Shown: in pieces, positions 22,998 through 28,579 of the stretch
How positions within the stretch are numbered: position 1 is the first letter of the stretch
Layout of the letters: each line of letters opens with the position of its first letter
Assembly (NCBI GenBank): GCA_004294465.1
Contig: REAV01000075.1
Location: forward strand, 1-28,579
Source of the DNA: Sphingobacteriia bacterium
GTDB taxonomy: Bacteria > Bacteroidota > Bacteroidia > Chitinophagales > Chitinophagaceae
Direction of reading: 5' to 3'
DNA length: 28,579 nt
Program-made: the position numbers and the translations under genes
Notes under the pieces: model-generated
Database searches by the model: none
Told to the model about the DNA's origin: nothing
The model's input: the letters and a program-made list of their open reading frames with translations, nothing else

Positions 22998-24083
22998 TTA
23001 TTTATTCATGATTTTATTCTGATGATTGATACTTTCCATATGCACTGCATCAAAATATTTAGTAATAAATTCTTTACTCAATCCTAACTGCTCTCCTTTC
23101 ACAAAAGCTCTGTCTAAAATAGCATTCCATCTATTCGTTTGAAGAATGGTGATATTATTGTCCTTTTTATATTGCCCAATTTTATCAGCAACTTTCATTC
23201 TTTGCCCAAGCAACTGCATCAACTCATCATCCAACTGATTAATTTGAGAGCGCATTTTTTCCATGTTTGCATGCAACTCTTCTGAATTAATATCTTCGCT
23301 TCTCCAAATGATGGAGTTGATCATTTCGCCCAATCTTTCAGGGGTAACTTGTTGTTTGGCATCGCTCCAGGCATTGTCTGGATCAACATGACTTTCAATG
23401 ATCAAACCATCAAAGTCAAGATCAATTGCTTTTTGTGCAACATCCAACAAAATATCTCTTCTTCCACAAATATGAGAAGGATCATTGATCATCAACATAC
23501 CAGGATTCCTACGTTTCATTTCAATCGCTAAATGCCACATTGGAGCATTTCGATATTCAGTGTTTCCATAAGAACTAAATCCACGATGAATTAACCCAAT
23601 ATTTTGTATACCAGATTTCGCTACTCTTTCAACAGCTCCAATCCATAATTCCAAATCTGGATTGATAGGGTTTTTAATCAAGACAGGAACATCCACTCCC
23701 TTTAAAGCATCAGCAACATCTTGAACGCTGAATGGATTAACCGTTGTTCTGGCACCAATCCACAAAACATCCACTCCAAAATGCAATGCATCTTCTACTT
23801 GTTTTCCAGTAGCAACTTCCACTGCAACAGGAAGACCAGTTGCTTTTTTAGCCTGTTGCAACCAAGGTAAACCCTTTGTTCCAACACCTTCAAAACTACC
23901 CGGACGGGTACGTGGCTTCCAAATACCTGCCCTGAGAATATCTACTTTTCCAGTTGCTGCAAGTGCTGTGGCCGTTTGCATAACCTGTTCTTCAGTTTCT
24001 GCACTACATGGCCCTGAAATAATGAGTGGCCTTTTTGCTAACACAGTATTGATGTTAACTGCTTGTTGTAAAGTCGCTTCCAT
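22998..24083 (-). CDS. Bifunctional DAHP synthase / chorismate mutase (type II fusion)
   Basis: The 361-residue protein joins two enzymes. Residues ~1-260 are a KDO8P-synthase-like DAHP synthase: ISGPCSAETEEQ (PEP-binding Cys region), RAGIWKPRTRPGSFEGVG, IGARTTVNPF, VLIKNPINPD and LMINDPSHICGRRD. Residues ~270-361 are an AroQ-type chorismate mutase, beginning NMEKMRSQINQLDDELMQLL and including QRMKVADKIGQYK. Fusion in this order, DAHP synthase first, is known in Bacteroidetes; the mutase domain often gives prephenate or chorismate feedback on the synthase. The product feeds both AroB (next gene) and, through prephenate, PheA and TyrA upstream. Its ATG is preceded by 17 heptamer repeats instead of a normal leader. 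Confidence 0.95.
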   Translation of the reverse strand: MEATLQQAVNINTVLAKRPLIISGPCSAETEEQVMQTATALAATGKVDILRAGIWKPRTRPGSFEGVGTKGLPWLQQAKKATGLPVAVEVATGKQVEDALHFGVDVLWIGARTTVNPFSVQDVADALKGVDVPVLIKNPINPDLELWIGAVERVAKSGIQNIGLIHRGFSSYGNTEYRNAPMWHLAIEMKRRNPGMLMINDPSHICGRRDILLDVAQKAIDLDFDGLIIESHVDPDNAWSDAKQQVTPERLGEMINSIIWRSEDINSEELHANMEKMRSQINQLDDELMQLLGQRMKVADKIGQYKKDNNITILQTNRWNAILDRAFVKGEQLGLSKEFITKYFDAVHMESINHQNKIMNK

Positions 24084-24090
24084 TTATTCT

Positions 24091-24209
24091 TATCTTTTAT
24101 CTTTTAACTCATATCTTTTATCTCCTATCTTTTATCTCTTATCTCCTATCTTTTATCTCCTATCTTTTATCTCCTATCTTTTATCTCCTATCTTTTATCT
24201 CCTATCTCT
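24091..24209. repeat. Seventeen tandem heptamers between the helicase and DAHP synthase genes
   Basis: On the minus strand the 119 bases read as 17 head-to-tail 7-mers, mainly GGAGATA and AAAGATA in alternation (so a 14-bp higher-order unit), with AGAGATA twice and TGAGTTA once as variants. A decayed copy, AGAATAA, touches the ATG of the DAHP synthase gene. The last sense codon and TAG stop of the helicase gene fall in the first units. The purine-rich strand is the transcribed mRNA sense; each GGAG resembles a Shine-Dalgarno core. Copy number could vary by slippage. Confidence 0.95.
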
Positions 24210-25902
24210 TCCCTCCGCTATCCGCATCATTCATCCTGATTCTTCTTCCCTTATAGTTTTTACCATCGAGCGCGCGCACCATTTGCTGTGCAGCACTTTT
24301 ATCGATCTCTATCCAGCTATTCATGTCTTTCATATCAATTCTTCCCAGTGATTCTTTTTTCAAATCGCTCATATCAAGAATATATTGAAGAAAACTAGCT
24401 TTATAAAAACCATCTTTGGTTCCCAGATTCACAAATAATCGGCTATATCCACCGCTGCTACGTTCACTTCTTCCATCTCTGCTACCAGAAGATTGTTCGC
24501 GAGATCTGCCTCTATCATTTCTATCACCGCGATCTCTGTCTCTACCTCTCTCAGAAGGTTCTCTTCTTCCTTTATCTCTTAGATTCAAGTCTTCTGCATT
24601 CTCATAATACTTAAGGAATCTATCGAATTCCATTGCAGCTACTCTTTTAAGTACATCTTCTTTGCTAACATCAGCAAATTTCTCTGCCAACATGGGCACA
24701 TAAGTTTCATAATCTCCATGACTAATATCTGCAGATAATAGTTTTTCCATGAAAGCAAAAAACTGTTTTCTACAAACATCTTTCCCGGAAGGAATATCCA
24801 ATTTATGAAACTGTGAATTATTGATTCTTTCAATTTGCTTCAGCTTATAAGATTCTTTTGCATGCACAATTGAAATACAAATTCCCTGAAGACCAGCTCT
24901 TCCTGTTCTACCACTTCTGTGAGTATAAATCTCTACATCATCTGGTAACTCATAATTAATAACATGGGTAATGCCCTGTACATCAATACCTCTTGCAGCT
25001 ACATCCGTTGCTATCAATAACTGAAGACTCTTGTCTCTAAATTGACCCATTACTTTATCACGCTGGCCTTGAGTAAGGTCACCATGTAAAGCATCAATAT
25101 CATACCCTTCTCTGGTTAATCTTTCAGAAATTTCCTGTGCATCAATCTTGGTTCTAGTAAAAATAATTCCATAGATACCCGGATTGAAATCGATGATACG
25201 TTTCAATGTTTCGTAACGATGTTGCGCAGTGGTAAGATAGTATTGATGATCGATACTCTTATTGGCCATATTTACTTTCCCTACAGTTACTTCTTTAGGG
25301 TCTTTCATATAACGCTTGCTCACTTTGCGAATTTCCGGTGGCATGGTAGCACTGAATAACCAGGTACTATCTCTTTGTGGCGTATTTTTCAAAATGAATT
25401 CTATATCATCCTGAAATCCCATATTGAGCATTTCATCCGCTTCATCTAAAACAACATATTTAATTTGTTCTAAATTAATTGCCTTCCGCTCGATCAAATC
25501 GATCAATCTTCCTGGAGTTGCAACAATTATTTGAACACCTCTTTTTAAGTCCCTAATTTGAAGTCCTATAGATGCCCCACCATAAACGGCCACTACGGAA
25601 ATTCCGGTCATGTACTTTTTAAAGAGCTCCACCTCTTTTACAATTTGCATACACAATTCACGTGTAGGACATACTACTAATGCCTGTGGATACTTGGCTG
25701 CTGCGTCAATAATATGAAGCAATGGCAGTCCAAAAGCTGCTGTTTTACCTGTTCCGGTTTGTGCTAAACCAATAAAGTCTGTTGTACCGCTCAATAATAC
25801 CGGTATCGCTTGTTCTTGAATTGCTGTTGGGTTCACATACCCCAACTCTGTGGTTGCTCGAATCAATCTCTCATCAATTCCCAACCCTTCGAATGTTGTC
25901 AT
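24202..25902 (-). CDS. DEAD-box ATP-dependent RNA helicase with DbpA-like RNA-binding domain
   Basis: DEAD-box helicases unwind short RNA duplexes in ribosome assembly, mRNA decay and cold adaptation. Motifs in the 566-residue protein: Q motif near 24-29 (PTAIQE), AQTGTGKT (47-54), PTRELCMQ, TPGRLIDL, DEAD (153-156), SAT, then in the second RecA domain the IATDVAARGIDVQG and HRSGRTGRAG motifs. An Arg/Asp/Gly/Ser-rich low-complexity linker follows (about 455-490), then a DbpA-like RNA-binding domain (RLFVNLGTKDGFYKASFLQY region) to the end, as in CsdA/DeaD. It interrupts the aromatic amino acid genes on the same strand. An 87-base gap with a candidate promoter precedes it, so it may be separately expressed. 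Confidence 0.94.
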   Translation of the reverse strand: MTTFEGLGIDERLIRATTELGYVNPTAIQEQAIPVLLSGTTDFIGLAQTGTGKTAAFGLPLLHIIDAAAKYPQALVVCPTRELCMQIVKEVELFKKYMTGISVVAVYGGASIGLQIRDLKRGVQIIVATPGRLIDLIERKAINLEQIKYVVLDEADEMLNMGFQDDIEFILKNTPQRDSTWLFSATMPPEIRKVSKRYMKDPKEVTVGKVNMANKSIDHQYYLTTAQHRYETLKRIIDFNPGIYGIIFTRTKIDAQEISERLTREGYDIDALHGDLTQGQRDKVMGQFRDKSLQLLIATDVAARGIDVQGITHVINYELPDDVEIYTHRSGRTGRAGLQGICISIVHAKESYKLKQIERINNSQFHKLDIPSGKDVCRKQFFAFMEKLLSADISHGDYETYVPMLAEKFADVSKEDVLKRVAAMEFDRFLKYYENAEDLNLRDKGRREPSERGRDRDRGDRNDRGRSREQSSGSRDGRSERSSGGYSRLFVNLGTKDGFYKASFLQYILDMSDLKKESLGRIDMKDMNSWIEIDKSAAQQMVRALDGKNYKGRRIRMNDADSGGKR

Positions 25903-25918
25903 TTATTATAAAATTTGC

Positions 25919-25947
25919 GCAAAGGTACTTTATTTATAAGCCTTTGC
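25919..25947 (-). promoter_or_regulatory. Hairpin and candidate -7 element between tyrA and the helicase gene
   Basis: On the minus strand GCAAAGG (25947-25941) and CCTTTGC (25925-25919) form a 7-bp stem, and TACCTTTG (25927-25920), a TAnnTTTG match, overlaps its second arm 17 bases upstream of the helicase ATG. No TTG is visible at the right distance upstream. The site could be a promoter, or an RNA hairpin at the operon boundary; no T-run follows. Confidence 0.4.
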
Positions 25948-25989
25948 TGTGTTTTTAACTAATTATCCGCTTTCATGCCGATCTATTAG

Positions 25990-26832
25990 CTAATTTTTTA
26001 ATACTCGCCTTATTCCATTGGCATTTTCTATCAATTCCTGCAAGTACTGGTAGTTTTCCTTTTCCAAACAGGTTTTGAATTTTCTCAATTGTGATATATG
26101 CTCATTTAATACATCCAATACATTTTCTCTATTTTGCATAAATATGGGTACCCACATGGCTGGATTACTCTTGGCCAATCTAACCGTGCTTTCAAATCCT
26201 CCACTGGCTAGTTCAAAAATGGCATCCTCCTCTTTTTCTTTTTCCAGGACAGTATTCGCCAAGGCAAATGATGTAATATGGGAAATATGACTAATATATG
26301 CCACATGCATGTCATGATCCGCTGCATCCATATATAACAAGTGCATATTTAACTTACCATAAATATGCTCCACCAATTCTATAGCATTTTTATCGCTTTC
26401 ATGCTTATTACATATCACTGTTGCTTTTTGCAAGAATGCTCCTTTAACAGCCGCTGAAGGGCCACTATTTTCTGTTCCCCACATTGGATGCGTTGCCACA
26501 AATCTTCCTCTGTTGGGGTGAGTAGCCACTTTTTCACAGATTACTTTTTTGGTAGAACCAACATCAAAAACAATCTGCTTATTTATTTGATTTAAGATAA
26601 GCGGTAAAATTGTTTCAGCTGCATTAATCGGAGTAGCAATAATAATTAGATCGGTTGCAGCAATTGCATGATCAAGGTCCACACATTCATCCACCAAACC
26701 TAATTCAATGGCTTCAGAAACATGCACAGGATTATGATCTACTCCATATATATATGTAGCAATCCCAAGCTCTTTCAAAGCAATAGCCATAGATCCTCCA
26801 ATTAAACCCAACCCAATGATTGTTACTTTCAT
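25990..26832 (-). CDS. tyrA: Prephenate dehydrogenase
   Basis: TyrA oxidatively decarboxylates prephenate to 4-hydroxyphenylpyruvate, the tyrosine branch. The 280-residue protein starts with the NAD-binding motif VTIIGLGLIGGSMAIAL and has VDHNP at the end of strand 2 (acidic, so NAD rather than NADP is likely), IIATPINA, the active-site stretch THPMWGTENSGP, and helical C-terminal motifs including HVAYISHISHITSFALA. No ACT or chorismate mutase domain is attached. It begins 5 bases after the aminotransferase gene. The C-terminal half ends with a normal dimerisation helix region. Confidence 0.93.
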   Translation of the reverse strand: MKVTIIGLGLIGGSMAIALKELGIATYIYGVDHNPVHVSEAIELGLVDECVDLDHAIAATDLIIIATPINAAETILPLILNQINKQIVFDVGSTKKVICEKVATHPNRGRFVATHPMWGTENSGPSAAVKGAFLQKATVICNKHESDKNAIELVEHIYGKLNMHLLYMDAADHDMHVAYISHISHITSFALANTVLEKEKEEDAIFELASGGFESTVRLAKSNPAMWVPIFMQNRENVLDVLNEHISQLRKFKTCLEKENYQYLQELIENANGIRRVLKN

Positions 26833-26837
26833 GCTAA

Positions 26838-27995
26838 TTAATTATTTACAATTCTTTTTATTGCTTCATCCAATTTTTCTTCACTCGCACACAAACTGAT
26901 TCTAATATAACCATTGCCCGCCGTACCAAAAATTCCACCAGGTGTAATAAAAACTTGTTGATTGTATAAAACATGATCACTCAAAGCAAAACCATCTTTG
27001 TATGCTAAAGGAATTTTTGCCCAAACAAACATTCCTGCTTGATTTTTTTCGAATACACATTCCAGCAAGTCTAATAACTGAAACACTTTTTCTCTTCTTC
27101 TGGCATAAATAGCGTTGATACTTTCGTACCAATCTTTACCTAAACTCAAAGCTTTTGCCGCTGCTAATTGAACAGGCAAAAACATTCCGCTATCCATATT
27201 GCTTTTAAATGTGAGGATATCATTGATCTTTTCTGCTGATGTACAAAGCATACCCAATCTCCATCCTGCCATGTTTTGCGACTTACTCAATGAATTCAAT
27301 TCAATGGCTATTTCCTTAGCTCTCGGAATACTTAATATACTTTTTGGATCTTCGTTGAGAATAAAGCTATAAGGATTGTCGTGACAGATTAATATTTGGT
27401 ACCGAATACCAAACTGAATGATTTTTACAAACAGTTCCTCGGAAGGCAATTTACCTGTTGGCATTTGAGGATAATTCACCCACATCATTTTGATACGAGA
27501 GAGATCCAGCTTTTCCAATGCTTCAAAATCAGGTTCCCAATCATTGATTTCCTTTAACTCATAATTTACTGGAATACCTCCTGCTAACTTAACTGCACTG
27601 GCATAAGTTGGGTACCCAGGATTGGGAATCAACACCTGATCTCCTTCATTTAAATAAGTCATGCAGATATGCATAATCCCTTCTTTACTTCCTATTAAAG
27701 GCAATATTTCAGTATCGGGATTCAATTCAACCTGGTACCAGTTTTGATACCAGTTTGCAATTGCTTTTCGCAAAATGGGTGAACCTTTGTATGATTGATA
27801 TGCGTGTGTATTTGGCTTTGCTGATTCTTCTTGCAACACTTTTATCACATCAGGATGAGGTGGCAGATCAGGGCTACCTATTCCTAGGTTAATAATATTT
27901 TTCCCCGCGAGATTCAATTGTTCAATCTCCCTTAATTTTTGAGAAAAATAATATTCTCCAATTCCAGCAAGCCTATTTGCTTTTTCTATTTGCAT
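26838..27995 (-). CDS. PLP-dependent class I aminotransferase, probably aromatic amino acid aminotransferase
   Basis: The 385-residue fold-type I aminotransferase has INLGIGSPDLPPHPDV at the N-terminus, PNPGYPTYASAV (about 124-135), NYPQMPTG (174-181) in place of the common NYPNNPTG, D206 in CHDNPYSF, the PLP lysine K238 in SLSKSQNMAGWRLG, and the C-terminal substrate arginine in YIRISLCA. Position between pheA (2-base gap) and tyrA (5-base gap) argues that it transaminates phenylpyruvate and hydroxyphenylpyruvate. Sequence type is also close to LL-diaminopimelate aminotransferase and aspartate aminotransferase, so exact specificity rests on context. Confidence 0.87.
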   Translation of the reverse strand: MQIEKANRLAGIGEYYFSQKLREIEQLNLAGKNIINLGIGSPDLPPHPDVIKVLQEESAKPNTHAYQSYKGSPILRKAIANWYQNWYQVELNPDTEILPLIGSKEGIMHICMTYLNEGDQVLIPNPGYPTYASAVKLAGGIPVNYELKEINDWEPDFEALEKLDLSRIKMMWVNYPQMPTGKLPSEELFVKIIQFGIRYQILICHDNPYSFILNEDPKSILSIPRAKEIAIELNSLSKSQNMAGWRLGMLCTSAEKINDILTFKSNMDSGMFLPVQLAAAKALSLGKDWYESINAIYARRREKVFQLLDLLECVFEKNQAGMFVWAKIPLAYKDGFALSDHVLYNQQVFITPGGIFGTAGNGYIRISLCASEEKLDEAIKRIVNN

Positions 27996-27997
27996 AA

Positions 27998-28579
27998 TTA
28001 TCCTTTTACCAATTTACCTTTTTGATAAATACCAAAAACTTTGACATTATTGGTCATTGAATCGATTGATGCTAACATGTTGGTGAATTGAGCTTTTTCA
28101 TCAAACTCCATATCGGCAAAAAATCCATATTTAAAATTACTTCCAGGAATAGGCATACTCTGTAGTTTACTCAGATTAATATTTTCGTTAGCTACAGCTG
28201 TTAAGACTTTCGATAAAATTCCTTTCGAATGATTTGTTTGAAAATAGATAGACGCTTTATTGGCATCTACAACTACTTGTGCTTCTTTGGCTCTTTTTAG
28301 CACTAAAAAACGGGTAATATTTGTTTTTTGTGTTTGAATATCTGGAGCAATAATTTTTAAATTAAACAATTCAGCAGCCAACTTGCTTGCTATAGCAGCT
28401 ATATGTTTGCTTTTATGTTGCTGAACATGCTTTGCACTAAGAGCTGTATCATCAGTTTCAATCAATTTCCAATGTTGTTTTTCTAAATAATCCAGACATT
28501 GTAAAATAGCCATTGGATGACTATGTACTTCTTTAATGTCAGACAATTGAACCTCTTTATTGACCATTAAGTTTTGACT
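27998..28579 (-). CDS. pheA: Prephenate dehydratase, C-terminal part (5' end outside window)
   Basis: PheA converts prephenate to phenylpyruvate. The frame is open to the last base of the window, so the ATG at 28567 is internal and the N-terminal third is missing. Seen: VHSHPMAILQC, the variant of the SHPQAL motif; NITRFLVL with the catalytic Thr-Arg-Phe; and an ACT regulatory domain from about VVVDANKASIYFQ onward, where KLQSMPI stands in place of the ESRP phenylalanine-binding motif, a substitution I believe common in this phylum. It is a stand-alone dehydratase in the visible part; the chorismate mutase is on the DAHP synthase fusion. It leads the visible part of the aromatic run. Confidence 0.92.
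   Translation of the reverse strand, partial: SQNLMVNKEVQLSDIKEVHSHPMAILQCLDYLEKQHWKLIETDDTALSAKHVQQHKSKHIAAIASKLAAELFNLKIIAPDIQTQKTNITRFLVLKRAKEAQVVVDANKASIYFQTNHSKGILSKVLTAVANENINLSKLQSMPIPGSNFKYGFFADMEFDEKAQFTNMLASIDSMTNNVKVFGIYQKGKLVKG

Noticed and set aside
24091..24209. CRISPR array
   Set aside because: Units are 7 bp with no spacers between them, and no cas genes are present; it is a simple tandem repeat.
23968..24351. Plus-strand frame with a repetitive Leu/Ser/Tyr segment
   Set aside because: The repeated peptide comes from the heptamer array read on the opposite strand; it overlaps two real genes.

Overview
This window looks like a chromosomal segment of a Bacteroidetes bacterium, most likely of the family Chitinophagaceae. 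It is AT-rich. It has a fused DAHP synthase/chorismate mutase, an OmpA protein with thrombospondin type 3 repeats, a pRiA4b ORF-3-like protein upstream of miaA, almost no Shine-Dalgarno sequences, and several copies of the TAnnTTTG -7 element typical of the phylum. No rRNA, tRNA, insertion sequence, prophage or CRISPR array was seen. The family level is an inference; the phylum is well supported. Layout, left to right: (1) 1-504 is the 3' part of murB, cut by the window edge. A ~180 bp imperfect foldback repeat separates it from the convergent miaA. (2) 759-4731, minus strand, is a run of glycosyltransferase family 9, CCA-adding enzyme, pRiA4b ORF-3-like protein and miaA, so two tRNA maturation enzymes sit together. 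(3) 5022-6759, plus strand, is dapD (lysine/diaminopimelate synthesis) followed at once by an EamA permease. (4) 6756-7900, minus strand, holds two orphan response regulators; the second has lost about 21 residues of its receiver domain. (5) 8016-10666 is a B12-binding radical SAM protein convergent with a LuxE-like acyl-activating protein. (6) 10716-13205, plus strand, holds a small lipoprotein, a UbiA-like membrane protein and an M42 peptidase. (7) 13286-15339 is a tight pair of glutamine amidotransferase-like and ATP-grasp-like genes of unknown product, convergent with a BioF-type enzyme. (8) 16503-17117 is miaE, which hydroxylates the modification begun by MiaA; a strong bidirectional terminator follows. 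(9) 17221-19146, minus strand, holds an OmpA-family protein and an RlpA-like protein. (10) 19329-28579, minus strand, is a large aromatic amino acid locus, in transcription order pheA (cut by the window edge), aminotransferase, tyrA, a DEAD-box RNA helicase, DAHP synthase/chorismate mutase, aroB, aroA, aroC and a DUF952 gene. Together these supply the entry step, the dehydroquinate, EPSP and chorismate steps, and the branches to phenylalanine and tyrosine; dehydroquinase, shikimate dehydrogenase and shikimate kinase must lie elsewhere. The most unusual points are the shortened response-regulator receiver, the uncharacterised amidotransferase/ATP-grasp pair, 17 head-to-tail heptamers filling the gap between the helicase stop codon and the DAHP synthase start codon, the foldback element between murB and miaA, and the RNA helicase inside the aromatic operon. 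I did not find a clear-cut new defence or mobile system; most of the window is ordinary housekeeping DNA.
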